NCBI RefSeq assembly: GCF_026236535.1
Contig: NZ_JAHTMW010000004.1
Coordinates: forward strand, 341,508-405,507
Source: Streptomyces sp. SKN60
GTDB lineage: Bacteria > Actinomycetota > Actinomycetes > Streptomycetales > Streptomycetaceae
Length of the DNA stretch: 64,000 nucleotides
Direction: 5' to 3'
Below are positions 6,813 through 15,378 of this stretch, piece by piece (position 1 is the first letter of the stretch; every line of letters begins with the position of its first letter). A program made the translations under genes and the position numbers. The notes beneath the pieces were generated by a model. The model was not told where the DNA came from. It did not search any database and was given only the letters and a program-made list of their open reading frames with translations.

Positions 6813-9677
6813 ATGACGGAGCCGTACGCCTGTACCGATCCGGGACCCGGCGGACTCGTGGGCCGGGGCGACCGGATGAGCCGGGTCGCCGCGGCCCTCG
6901 GGGACGCCCGTTCGGGACGGGGCGCGGTGGTGGTCGTCAGCGGTGAACCGGGCGTGGGGAAGACCCGGTTCGCCGGCTCGGCCGTCGCCGCGGCGCGGGC
7001 CGCGGGGATGGGCGCGGCCCACGGCAGGACGGGGACCGTGGGCCCGGCCGTCCCCTACCGGCCGCTGGCCGAGGCGCTGCTGGCACTGGCGAGGACCGAG
7101 GGACTGCCCGCACCGGGGGGAACGGGCGGCCACCGGCGGGTCCTGGCCCGGCTCCTCGGGGGGAGGAGCGGCGTGCCGCCCCTGGCGGCGGCCGAGGCGG
7201 TCCTCCGCACCGTCGCCTCGGCCGCCGGACGGCGGGGGTTCCTGCTCGTGCTCGACGATCTGCACGAGGCCGATCCGGGAACCCTCGCCGTCGTCGACTA
7301 CCTCCTCGACCAGCTGCCGTCGGTGCCGGTGGTGCTGCTCGCCACCGTCTCCCCCGGCCCGGGCCCGGCGAACGCCCTCGCCGCCGGCGCCCACCACCGT
7401 CTCGACCTGCCGCCGCTCGGCCCGCAGGACGTCCGGCGCCTGGCCGCGGCCGAGTACGGCAGGACGCCGCTGCCGGCTGAGCTGCTGCGCCGGGTGCGCG
7501 ACGAGTCCGCCGGACTTCCCTTTCTCGTACGGGAGTTGGTACGCGAGTACGGGCGGGAGGGCGGCCCCGCGGACGTGCCGGAGGCGGTCGCGGCGAATGT
7601 GCGGCGGCGGGCCGAGCGGTTGGGGCCGGGTGCGGTGCGACTCCTCGCTGTGGCCGCCCTGTTCGGGGAGCGGTGCGCGGTGTACGAGGTGGCGCGCGCG
7701 GCAGGCGTCGAGGAGGCACGGGCGGGCGCGCTGCTGCGGGCGGCGGCCGACGCGCATCTGCTGGCGCCCGATCCGGACGATCCCGCGGCCTACGTCTTCC
7801 GGCATCCCCTGGCCGCCCGGGCCCTCGCCGCCGTCCTTCCCCCGGCCGACCGGGTCCGGGCCGCCCGGTGCGCCGCGCTCGCCGTGGCGGAGCTGCACCC
7901 GGGGCTGCCGGGCCCGTGGTGTGCCCGGGCCGCGGCGCTGCACGCGAGCGCGGGCGACCCGGCGGAGGCGCTGCGGCGGTATGTGGAGGGGGCGCGGCGG
8001 GCCGGTGCCGAGGGGGCTCCGGAGCAGGCGCTGACGCTGCTCACCACCGCGCGCGGGCTGCTGTCCCCGGCGGTTCCGGCGGAGCTGCGGGCGGAGGTGT
8101 GGGAGGGGCTGCTGGACGCGGTCCTGCTGACCGGGCGGCTGGACGCCCTCCCCGGGGAGGCCCTGGAGCTGCCGGCCGACGGGCCCGGGCTCGCGGCGGC
8201 CCGCCGGGCCGGTCTGCACGCGCGGATCGCGCAGGTGCACGCGCTGGCCGGGCGGCCCGAGGAGGCGCTGCGGCGCCTGGATCTGGCGCGCTGGACGCTG
8301 GGTGAGGCGGGCGGCGACCACGGGGCCACCGCCCTGGTCGAGCTGGCCGCGGCGCGGGTCGAGCCGGGCCGGCTCGCGCCCGAGCGGCTTCGCACCGCCA
8401 CGGGGGCGGCCCGCCGGGCGGTCGACGCCGCGCATGCCGCGGGCCTGCCCGGGGCCACCGGGTGGGCGCTGCTCGCGCTCGGGCGGCTCACCCAGGACCA
8501 GGACGGGCAGGGCGCGGCGGAACGGTTCGCCAGGGCGCGGGCGCTTGCCGCGCTCACGCCGGGCGACGGGGCGCTGCGGATCGCCGCCGACGGGTGTCTG
8601 GCGCGGCTCGCGATGCGGCGGGACGGGCTCACGGCGGCCGTGGAGGAGACCCGGCGGGCGGCCGAGCGGGCGGGGCTCGCGCCGCAGGCGCACGAGACGG
8701 GGTTCGCGCTCGCGCTCGACGGGGTGCGGCGCGGGGCGTTCGGGGCGGCCGGGGAGCTGATCCGGGACGGGGAGGAGGACGCGGCGCGCCGGGGCATGGG
8801 GCGGGCGGTGGCGTTGTGGCGGCTCGCCGAGGCGGTGCGGGTCGCGCACCGGGGGCGGCGGGACGAGCTGCGGGAGGCCCTCGCACGGCTCGCGCCGGTG
8901 GCGGACGCGGCGCCGGGGCTTCGGGCGATGGAGTTCGGGCTCGCGCGGGGGTTCTGCTCGCTCCTGGAGGAGGACCACGAGGCGGCCGAGCGGGAGTTCG
9001 CGCAGGCCCTCGCGTACGACGCGGAGAATCCGGCGACGGGTGACTTCGGCCGGCACGGGGTGGCGCTGCTGTGCGGTGTGCTCGCGGGGCGGGCCGGGCG
9101 GCGGCACCACGACCGGGCGCTCGCGGCGGGGGCCGCGGCGGCCCGCTGGAACCGGCCGTTCGCGGGGCTCGCCGACGCGGTGCTGCTCGGCCGTGAGGGG
9201 CGGGCGGCGGAGGCGACGGCGGCGGCCGGGGCGGCGCTGGCCGCCGCGGCGCCCTATCCGCTGGCGGGCCGGCTGGGGATGCGGCTGGTGGCGGCCGCCG
9301 CGTACGAGGACGGCTGGGGCGCCCCGGCCGACTGGGCGCGCGAGGCGGAGGAGTTCTTCCACGCCGCCGCCCTGCCGGCCGTGGCCGGTGCCTGCCGCGG
9401 ACTGCTGCGCGCCATGGGCGCCCCGGTGCGGCAGCGCCGCTCCGGCACCGACCGGGTGCCCGCGCCGCTGCGCCGGTGCGGGATCACGGTGCGGGAGTTC
9501 GAGGTGGCGCGGCTGCTCGCGGAGCGCTTCGGCAACCGTGACATCGCGGGCCGGCTGCACATCTCGCCGCGCACGGTGGAGAAGCATGTGTCGAGCCTCC
9601 TGCAGAAGACGGGGCACCCGAACCGGGCGGCGTTCGCGTCGGCCGCCCGGGATCTGGTGACGGGTTCGGCGCCGTAG
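6813..9677 (+). CDS. Large LuxR-family ATPase transcriptional regulator (LAL type)
   Basis: 954 residues from ATG 6813, chosen because a purine-rich GGAGGGGAAGG site lies 5 nt upstream; an upstream in-frame start has no such site. The N-terminus has an AAA/NACHT-like ATPase: Walker A VSGEPGVGKTRF, Walker B FLLVLDDLHEAD. A long Ala/Arg/Leu-rich helical middle (about 350-880) looks like TPR-type repeats. The C-terminus is a LuxR helix-turn-helix (ITVREFEVARLLAERFGNRDIAGRLHIS, then PRTVEKHVSSLLQKTG). Such proteins are cluster-situated activators of secondary metabolism in Streptomyces. It converges on the lanthipeptide exporter gene; control of that cluster is plausible but unproven. Confidence 0.85.
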   Translation: MTEPYACTDPGPGGLVGRGDRMSRVAAALGDARSGRGAVVVVSGEPGVGKTRFAGSAVAAARAAGMGAAHGRTGTVGPAVPYRPLAEALLALARTEGLPAPGGTGGHRRVLARLLGGRSGVPPLAAAEAVLRTVASAAGRRGFLLVLDDLHEADPGTLAVVDYLLDQLPSVPVVLLATVSPGPGPANALAAGAHHRLDLPPLGPQDVRRLAAAEYGRTPLPAELLRRVRDESAGLPFLVRELVREYGREGGPADVPEAVAANVRRRAERLGPGAVRLLAVAALFGERCAVYEVARAAGVEEARAGALLRAAADAHLLAPDPDDPAAYVFRHPLAARALAAVLPPADRVRAARCAALAVAELHPGLPGPWCARAAALHASAGDPAEALRRYVEGARRAGAEGAPEQALTLLTTARGLLSPAVPAELRAEVWEGLLDAVLLTGRLDALPGEALELPADGPGLAAARRAGLHARIAQVHALAGRPEEALRRLDLARWTLGEAGGDHGATALVELAAARVEPGRLAPERLRTATGAARRAVDAAHAAGLPGATGWALLALGRLTQDQDGQGAAERFARARALAALTPGDGALRIAADGCLARLAMRRDGLTAAVEETRRAAERAGLAPQAHETGFALALDGVRRGAFGAAGELIRDGEEDAARRGMGRAVALWRLAEAVRVAHRGRRDELREALARLAPVADAAPGLRAMEFGLARGFCSLLEEDHEAAEREFAQALAYDAENPATGDFGRHGVALLCGVLAGRAGRRHHDRALAAGAAAARWNRPFAGLADAVLLGREGRAAEATAAAGAALAAAAPYPLAGRLGMRLVAAAAYEDGWGAPADWAREAEEFFHAAALPAVAGACRGLLRAMGAPVRQRRSGTDRVPAPLRRCGITVREFEVARLLAERFGNRDIAGRLHISPRTVEKHVSSLLQKTGHPNRAAFASAARDLVTGSAP

Positions 9678-9684
9678 GCCGTGT

Positions 9685-9700
9685 CACCCCCTAGGGGGTG
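9685..9700. terminator. Loop-less GC palindrome between convergent genes
   Basis: CACCCCCTAGGGGGTG is a perfect 16-bp palindrome 7 bp after the regulator stop. It includes the last stop codon (9691-9693) of the convergent ABC gene. It may aid bidirectional termination, although the structure can only form with a few unpaired central bases. Confidence 0.45.
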
Positions 9701-11235
9701 GGCGTGCCCGCCCTCGCCGGTGCCCCGGCCCGTACGACCCGGTCGAAGGTGTCGTCCAGGGCCTCGTCCCCGTGGTGGACGACCAGGAGGGCGCGGCCCG
9801 CGGTGCGGTCGTGGAGGAGCTGGAGGGCACGGGCGCGGCTGCGGTCGTCGAGGTTGGCGAAGGGTTCGTCGGCGAGGTAGGCGTCGGCGTCCTCGGAGAG
9901 CAGGGCGCCGATGCCGGCGCGCTGGCGCTGGCCCGAGGAGAGGTCGGCGGGGAGCCGGTCGGCGAGTTCGTCGAGGTCGAGGGCGGTGCGCAGGGCGGGG
10001 TCGGTGACGAGGGCGCGTACGGGCAGCGGGGGCAGGTCGACGGGGGCGGTGAGGGCGGCGACCCGGGCCGGCCGGGTGACGTGGCCGGTGTCGGCGGCGA
10101 GGGTGCCGGCGACGACCTGCAGCAGGGTGGTCTTGCCGCAGCCGTTGGCGCCGCGGAGCAGCACGTGCTCGCCGGGCCGCTGGACGAGTTCGGGCAGGGC
10201 CAGTTCGGCCGGGCGCTCGTCCCCTTCCCCGTACCGGATGCGGGCGTCGTGCACCCGGATCAGCGGGCTCTCCTCGGGCAGCGGGCCGGCGGGGGCCTCG
10301 CGGAGGGCCTCGATGCGAAGCAGGACGGCGGTGCTGCGGCGGGTCTGCGGGATCATGTTGACGAGGTCGAAGATGCCGGTGACGGCCCGCCAGAGGGAGT
10401 TGACGAAGGCGAGGAAGCTGCCGAAGGTCATCCGGCCGGAGAGCACGAAGAACGCGCCGATGACCATGGACGCGGTGTCCGAGAGGTTCATCACCAGGTC
10501 GCTGAGCGTGCGTTGACGCTGTGTCAGACGGTGGTTGGTGTACGTGATGCCGAGGAAGCCGCCGAGCGCCTCGCGGTTGGCGGCGCGGGTGCCCGGCAGC
10601 AGGGCGGGCAGTCCGCGCAGGGCGTGGAAGGCGGCGAGGGTGCGGGTGAGGACGTGGACGTAGGTCGCCTCGGCCTCGCGTTCGGCGTCGGTGTTCTCGG
10701 CGATGCGCTTGGCGAGCCGGTTGCTGGCGAGGACCAGCGGGGGCACGATCACCAGGAGGATGAGGCTGGCCTGCCAGGAGAGGTAGAGCAGGACGCCGAG
10801 GAAGACGGTGGAGGCGACGGCCTGGCGGGCGATGCGGAGCGCGACGTCGACGGCCGGCAGGACGCCCTCGCGCACGTCGTTGTGGATGCGGCTGACGTAC
10901 GAGGCGCTGCCGGGCCCGGCGAGCCTGCGGCCCTCCAGCTTGAGGGTGCGGGCGAGGAGTTCGGTCTCCAGGGCGAGCACGTAGGCGTTCTCGAAGCGCT
11001 TGCGCCACAGCGTGGTGCCGTAGCCGGCGAGGTTGAGGGTGAGGCCGAGGAGCAGATAGCAGCCGCCGAGGAACAGGAAGCGGCGGAAGTCGGCGGCGAG
11101 GATGGCCTGGTCGAAGAGGGCCTTGAGGAGCAGCGGGTGCAGCAGGGCCTCGGCGCCGCCGGTCAGCGCCTCGGCGGCGAGGAGGGCGGTGAAGGGGCCG
11201 CGGTGTCCGCGCAGGGTGTGCCAGAGCTGGTTCAC
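9691..11235 (-). CDS. ABC exporter (fused membrane and ATPase domains) of the lanthipeptide locus
   Basis: 514 residues. The first ~310 residues form an exporter-type transmembrane domain with about six helices (for example FLFLGGCYLLLGLTLNLAGYG, ASTVFLGVLLYLSW, ASLILLVIVPPLVLASN). The nucleotide-binding domain has Walker A LLRGANGCGKTTLL, signature LSSGQRQRAGI and Walker B AYLADEPFANLDD, with a switch His in LLVVHHGD. It overlaps the LanKC gene by 4 bp, so the two are translationally coupled. It most likely exports the modified peptide. No protease domain is fused to it and no leader peptidase gene is nearby, as is common for class III systems. Confidence 0.85.
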   Translation of the reverse strand: MNQLWHTLRGHRGPFTALLAAEALTGGAEALLHPLLLKALFDQAILAADFRRFLFLGGCYLLLGLTLNLAGYGTTLWRKRFENAYVLALETELLARTLKLEGRRLAGPGSASYVSRIHNDVREGVLPAVDVALRIARQAVASTVFLGVLLYLSWQASLILLVIVPPLVLASNRLAKRIAENTDAEREAEATYVHVLTRTLAAFHALRGLPALLPGTRAANREALGGFLGITYTNHRLTQRQRTLSDLVMNLSDTASMVIGAFFVLSGRMTFGSFLAFVNSLWRAVTGIFDLVNMIPQTRRSTAVLLRIEALREAPAGPLPEESPLIRVHDARIRYGEGDERPAELALPELVQRPGEHVLLRGANGCGKTTLLQVVAGTLAADTGHVTRPARVAALTAPVDLPPLPVRALVTDPALRTALDLDELADRLPADLSSGQRQRAGIGALLSEDADAYLADEPFANLDDRSRARALQLLHDRTAGRALLVVHHGDEALDDTFDRVVRAGAPARAGTPTP

Positions 11236-13982
11236 CGGGCCACCTCGTCGAGGAGGAAGTCGGCGGGGCCGCCGTGCCGGAGGCGGTGCAGGACGCGCAG
11301 GACGCCGGCCGAGCCGGTGAGGTAGTCGGTGGCGCAGCGGAGCAGTCCTTCACCGGGGACGCCGAGCGGGGCGGGTCCGGCGGGGTCGCGGGGGATCCCG
11401 AAGCGCTCTTCGGGTTCGAAGAGGAACACCTGGCGCACGTGGTCGAGTTGGCGCAGCGCGGTCTCCCGGTGGCGGGCGTCGCCGGTGAACTCGGCGGCGT
11501 CCAGGAGGGCGTCGGCGATGCCGCTCATGCCGAAGGAGTAGCCGGGCAGGACGGAGTGGCCGACGTCGAGGCCGCGCAGCACGGTCCGGGCGGCGTCCAG
11601 GTCTCCGTAACGGAGGAGGACGCGCAGCACGCCGGCGGAGCCCACCTCCAGATACGGCTCCATGGTGCCCTCGTGCGCGAACATCAGCGGGCCGCCGTGT
11701 TCGTCGAGGGGCCGGGCGTGTGCCATCTCCCAGTCGAGGGCGGCCCGGCCGAGCCGTCGGTGCCGCTCCTCGCCGGTGATCTGGTGCATGCGCAGCAGGA
11801 AGAGGGCGGGTCCGGCCTGGCCGAAGCCGAGTCCGGTGAGCGGCTTCTCGGGCGAGGCGGCGTTCAGCCAGTAGGCGTGCGCGCCGTCGTGGTGGGCGGT
11901 GGCGTGCAGGGCCTCGGCGCAGGCGCGGGCGGCGTCGAGAGCGGCGGGGACGGGCTCGGAGCCGTACAGGTGGAAGCGGAGGTTGGTCATGCCGAGCCCG
12001 GCGAGGCCGTAGTAGAAGGTGTGGTCGGCGGCCTCGTGGCCGGCGGCGCGGGTGCGCCGGTTGGCCTGGTCGAGGAGGGCGCGGGCCTCGGTGTGCAGCC
12101 CGAGGGCGTCGGTGGCCCAGGCGAGGCCGGCGAGGCCGCTCATCAGTCCGTCGGGGTAGGCCCGGGGATCGATTTCGGCCACTCGCTCGCGCAGCCACTC
12201 CCGCCACTCGGGCCGTATCGCGTGTCCGGAGGCGTGCAGCGCCCAGAGGACGCCGCTCGCGCCGAAGCCGAGGCTGAGCGGGTTGGTGACATGGGCGAAG
12301 GGGTCGGTGGGGAAGAGCGTGGCGCGGCCGGGGTCGGCGGCGGCGGTGATGAAGGCGGCGACGCCGTCGGTGGCGTCGGCGAGCGGCGCCGGGTCGACGG
12401 TACGGGGCGCGGGTTCGCGGACCTGCCCGATCAGGCTCTCGGGGTCGGCGAGGGCGTCGAGGAGCTCGGGGATGCCGATCCGGGCGGCGGCCAGGTCGGT
12501 GATGAGGGTGTGCAGGGCCGGGGGCCAGCCGAGGTCGTCGAGGTACAGCCGGTAGCTGTCGAGGACGTTCGCGCGGAGGTACGACATGGCGGCGATCGGG
12601 AAGACGAAGTAGGCCATGGTGGTGGCGAGGGCGAAGAGGTCGCCCTCGAAGCCGAAGGTCCGGTAGATGTGCCGGGACAGGCTGAAGCCGGGCGTGAAGA
12701 GCTCGACGGGCTGGGCGAGTCCGTGTTTCGCGGCGTCCGTGCCCTGGTCCGGGGCGTCCGCGTCGGCGTCGGGCGCGTCGTCGGAGAGCCGGCAGGCCTC
12801 CAGGTCGACGACCGTCACCTCGTGGGTGTCGGGGTCGATGAGGAGGTTGGCGGCGGTGAGGTCGCCGAGCACGACATGGCGCTCGTGGGCGGCCCGCACG
12901 GCGCGGGCGAGGCTGCGGAAGACGGTGAGGAAGATCCGCAGGAACTCCTTGGACTGCTCGACGTCGAAGCCGGGGCGGGCCAGCGGATTGCGTTCCAGGA
13001 GCACCGAGCGGATGTCGGAGCCCTCGACGAACGACTCGGCGATGAAGTGGTGTTCCCAGTGGGTGAACTTCGCCAGCGGCGCGGGGAAGAAGCCGGTGCC
13101 GTCGAGGCGGTTGAGGAAGGTCCACTCCCGGGCGAGGATGTCGAGGGCGTCGTGGTCCCGGCGCGGGTTGGGGTTGGTGTACGGGCGGGCCTCCTTGAGG
13201 ACCACCTTGCGGTCGCCGTCGGCGGTGTCCTCGGCGGTGTAGACGCCGCCGCTGTTGGAGAACTGGATGGCCCCGGTCACCCGGAAGCGCCCGCCGAGCA
13301 GCCCGTCCCCGGACTCGTCGTCCTCGTAGTCCTCGGGCTTCCAGTCGTCGAACGGCCAGGGCACCCACGCGGGGTGGGCCGCGCCGGGCCGCCGGTCGTC
13401 GGGTACGGGAGCGCCGTCGGGTCCGGTGATGTGCGGGACGTGGCGGCCGAGCACGTCGACGGTGTGGGTGTCGAGGAACTGCCCGTAGCGGAAGTAGAGC
13501 GCCTTGCTGTCCCGGTAGCGCAGGTCGGACAGGACGTACGGGCCCTCGGCGCCTTCGAGGAGGCGGGCGAGGTCGGCGAGGCAGCTGCGGAACCGCTCCT
13601 CGTCGCGCGGGTAGACGGTGACGAGTTTGCCGCCGCTGCCCCGTGACATGCCCTTGGAGTTGAGCATCTCGAAGATGTTGAGGTCGAGCGCGATCTTGAA
13701 GTCGTGGCCGTGGGCGGTGAGATACCCGATCACGGTCGCGGCGACCTCCCGCACGTTGCGGTGGTTGGCCGAGACGTGGATCTTCCAGCCCTGGGCGGGC
13801 AGTTCGGGGTCGTGGCGGTGGCTCCACCAGATGCCGCTGCGGACGAAGCGGTCCCGGGTCCGCCGGTCGAGGCCGGCGAGGAAGTGGTCCTCGCGCGGGA
13901 TGTAGTCGACGTCGAGCGGATCGAAGAACAGCGTGTCGTTCCAGGCGAAGAGGAACCGGTTGACCCATCGTTCGTTGCGCAT
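11232..13982 (-). CDS. lanKC: Class III lanthionine synthetase (LanKC)
   Basis: 916 residues in the usual three-part order: an N-terminal phospho-Ser/Thr lyase region (about 1-215; KIHVSANHRNVREVAATV, SDLRYRDSKALYFRYGQF), a Ser/Thr kinase-like domain (about 230-520; VVLKEARPYTNPN for the ATP-binding Lys, VVLGDLTAANLLID for the catalytic loop, VTVVDLEACR for the metal site), and a LanC-like cyclase (about 560-916; GFGASGVLWALHASG, GLMSGLAGLAWA, LLRCATDYLTGSAGVLRVLHRL). The Cys-Cys-His zinc site of class I/II/IV cyclases is not evident, as expected for class III. It phosphorylates and dehydrates Ser/Thr of the precursor and forms lanthionine or labionin rings. It is downstream of the precursor gene and 4 bp overlapped with the exporter. 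Confidence 0.93.
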   Translation of the reverse strand: MRNERWVNRFLFAWNDTLFFDPLDVDYIPREDHFLAGLDRRTRDRFVRSGIWWSHRHDPELPAQGWKIHVSANHRNVREVAATVIGYLTAHGHDFKIALDLNIFEMLNSKGMSRGSGGKLVTVYPRDEERFRSCLADLARLLEGAEGPYVLSDLRYRDSKALYFRYGQFLDTHTVDVLGRHVPHITGPDGAPVPDDRRPGAAHPAWVPWPFDDWKPEDYEDDESGDGLLGGRFRVTGAIQFSNSGGVYTAEDTADGDRKVVLKEARPYTNPNPRRDHDALDILAREWTFLNRLDGTGFFPAPLAKFTHWEHHFIAESFVEGSDIRSVLLERNPLARPGFDVEQSKEFLRIFLTVFRSLARAVRAAHERHVVLGDLTAANLLIDPDTHEVTVVDLEACRLSDDAPDADADAPDQGTDAAKHGLAQPVELFTPGFSLSRHIYRTFGFEGDLFALATTMAYFVFPIAAMSYLRANVLDSYRLYLDDLGWPPALHTLITDLAAARIGIPELLDALADPESLIGQVREPAPRTVDPAPLADATDGVAAFITAAADPGRATLFPTDPFAHVTNPLSLGFGASGVLWALHASGHAIRPEWREWLRERVAEIDPRAYPDGLMSGLAGLAWATDALGLHTEARALLDQANRRTRAAGHEAADHTFYYGLAGLGMTNLRFHLYGSEPVPAALDAARACAEALHATAHHDGAHAYWLNAASPEKPLTGLGFGQAGPALFLLRMHQITGEERHRRLGRAALDWEMAHARPLDEHGGPLMFAHEGTMEPYLEVGSAGVLRVLLRYGDLDAARTVLRGLDVGHSVLPGYSFGMSGIADALLDAAEFTGDARHRETALRQLDHVRQVFLFEPEERFGIPRDPAGPAPLGVPGEGLLRCATDYLTGSAGVLRVLHRLRHGGPADFLLDEVAR

Positions 13983-14091
13983 CTCAGCCTCAGCTCAGCC
14001 ACTGCGTTCGTCCGGAGGCCGCCGCCCGCCGACGGCCGGGAGTACCGGGAATACCGGTCGGTACCGGGGGTACCGCGAAGGAACGGCGCGG

Positions 14092-14130
14092 GATCCGCGC
14101 GGGGGTGCCCCGTGCACCCCCGCGCGGATC
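14092..14130 (-). terminator. Strong intercistronic hairpin between precursor and LanKC genes
   Basis: A perfect 17-bp stem (arm GATCCGCGCGGGGGTGC at 14092-14108, complement at 14114-14130) closes a 5-nt loop just after the precursor stop codon. In lanthipeptide loci such a partial terminator lets the short precursor be transcribed in excess over the enzymes; that role is inferred here. Further toward LanKC (14041-14075) is a run of short TACCGG direct repeats. Confidence 0.8.
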
Positions 14131-14143
14131 ACCGGCCGCTTCG

Positions 14144-14263
14144 TCAGACGGCCTCGGGCTTCGTGGAGCAGCAGCTGCTGCTGGAGCTGGTCAGGCTCAC
14201 GACGGCGGCGCTGTTGGTGGCGGCCGTGGCCTCGAGGTTCTGGAGCTTGAGGACGCTGCTCAT
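14144..14263 (-). CDS. lanA: Class III lanthipeptide precursor peptide
   Basis: 39 residues from ATG 14263, set by a GAGGAG site 9-10 nt upstream; longer in-frame readings lack one. The N-terminal leader MSSVLKLQNLEATAA has the hydrophobic L-x-L-Q-x-L-E helix motif that LanKC enzymes recognise. The C-terminal part, from about residue 22, is VSLTSSSSSCCSTKPEAV. It has eight possible dehydration sites (Ser/Thr) packed against two adjacent Cys residues and ends in a hydrophilic tail. Canonical SapB/AmfS-type cores have two spaced S-x2-S-x3-5-C motifs; this core does not fit neatly. It lies directly upstream of LanKC on the same strand. Confidence 0.88.
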   Translation of the reverse strand: MSSVLKLQNLEATAATNSAAVVSLTSSSSSCCSTKPEAV

Positions 14264-14402
14264 GCGGATCGTCTCCTCGGGTTGCGGTGCGCCTGGGGCG
14301 CACGCAGTGGATGGTGTCCGTACCGGCCGGCCGTTCGGCATGCGCCAGTCAACGCCATCCGCCGCCCCCGCACATGGGAGCTCCGCCCCCATAATCCGGC
14401 GG

Positions 14403-14446
14403 CCCCCACCCGCCGCGAATGGTGGGGGTGGGGGCGGGGGTGTGGG
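14403..14446. terminator. Hairpin plus G-rich tract after the HNH lipoprotein gene
   Basis: An 8-bp stem (CCCCCACC 14403-14410 with GGTGGGGG 14421-14428) follows the stop of the minus-strand HNH gene. The plus strand continues as four runs of three or more G with 1-3 nt loops (14424-14446), a textbook G-quadruplex pattern. The region also separates the HNH gene from the lanthipeptide precursor promoter; TTGACT on the minus strand (14347-14352) is a possible -35 box but no good -10 was found. Confidence 0.55.
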
Positions 14447-14452
14447 TGACGG

Positions 14453-15202
14453 TCAGGAGCCGCAGGTGTCCAGCATGGTGCCGAGTTCGGTCTTCTCCGC
14501 GCGGGTGACCGTCAGGCCGTAGGTCGCCTTCACCGAGGTCCACGCGCGGGCGTAGACGCACCAGTACGCGCGGGACGGCGGCTGCCACTCCTCGGGGCCC
14601 TGGTCGCCCTTGGAGCGGTTGGTCACGGCGGAGACGGCGAGGAGCTGGGGGTGGGTGAGGTCGTTGGCGAAGGCCTTCCGCTTCTCCTGGGTCCAGGTGT
14701 TCGCGCCGGAGCGCCAGGCGTTGGCGAGCGGCACCATGTGGTCGATGTCGAGGCCGGAGGCCTTGGTGACGGTCTTTCCGTCGTAGACGCTGAGCCAGCT
14801 GCCGGAGACGGCGCGGCACTGGGAGTCGCGGCGGACGCCGGTGCCGTCGCGTTCGAGCACGGTCTCGCGGGTGTTGCAGTTCTCGCCCTGCTCGGCCCAG
14901 TGCGGGAACTTGTCGCGGCTGTAGCCGGTCATCGAGCCCTGCGGAGCGACCTTGAGCGCGGCGAGCCGGGCGCGGGCCTCGGCGGCGCCGGGCAGCCCGG
15001 GCAGGGTGCCGGCGCCGGCGGGCGGGCCGCCGGGCGCGCCGCGGGTGGGCTCGGCGGTCGGCTGGGCGGTCGGTCCCTTTCCGTTCGGGCCGGAGTCGGC
15101 CTGGCCGGAGTCGGTCTGGCCGGCGCAGCCCGTGACGGTGACGAGCAGCGCTGCCGCCAAGGCCGTCAATCCCGATATGTGTCGCTGCTTCTGACGCCCC
15201 AT
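14453..15202 (-). CDS. Lipoprotein with HNH-type nuclease domain (GmrSD C-terminal-like)
   Basis: 249 residues. A lipoprotein signal ends in VTVTGC, making Cys26 the lipidated residue, followed by a Gly/Pro/Thr linker to about residue 80. The C-terminal half matches the DUF1524/HNH family: SGLDIDHMVPLANAWRSGA holds the metal/catalytic DHMVP motif, followed by VTNRSKGDQGPEEWQPP with the Asn/Arg of the fold and YWCVYARAW. Relatives are common secreted proteins of Streptomyces, presumed DNA-degrading. GGAGGG lies 13 nt before the chosen ATG, a rather long spacer, so the start is moderately certain. A function in nutrient scavenging or defence outside the membrane is inference. Confidence 0.8.
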   Translation of the reverse strand: MGRQKQRHISGLTALAAALLVTVTGCAGQTDSGQADSGPNGKGPTAQPTAEPTRGAPGGPPAGAGTLPGLPGAAEARARLAALKVAPQGSMTGYSRDKFPHWAEQGENCNTRETVLERDGTGVRRDSQCRAVSGSWLSVYDGKTVTKASGLDIDHMVPLANAWRSGANTWTQEKRKAFANDLTHPQLLAVSAVTNRSKGDQGPEEWQPPSRAYWCVYARAWTSVKATYGLTVTRAEKTELGTMLDTCGS

Positions 15203-15378
15203 GAGCCGAATCGTTCCCTCCGCTTGCCGCTCGTACGCGCGGAAGCGTACCGGTTCGTCCCGCTCCCGACCCCCTAGGGCCTTTTGGCTGCCTGGGTAAA
15301 GTAATTGCCAAGACGCCCGCCTCCCGGGACGTCCTCTTCCGCATGCCCGCTTCACGCCTCCCCCGCCAGGAGTTCCCC

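Noticed and set aside
5595..9617. A 1340-codon open frame on the minus strand
   Set aside because: It mirrors the kinase, response regulator and LuxR ATPase genes; its Arg/Pro/Gly-rich translation has no domain.
13995..14143. A possible second precursor peptide between LanKC and LanA
   Set aside because: No frame shows a leader motif or a Ser/Thr/Cys core; the region is hairpin and short direct repeats.
14144..14392. An 82-residue version of the lanthipeptide precursor
   Set aside because: The first 43 residues have no leader features or ribosome site; GAGGAG sets the start at 14263.
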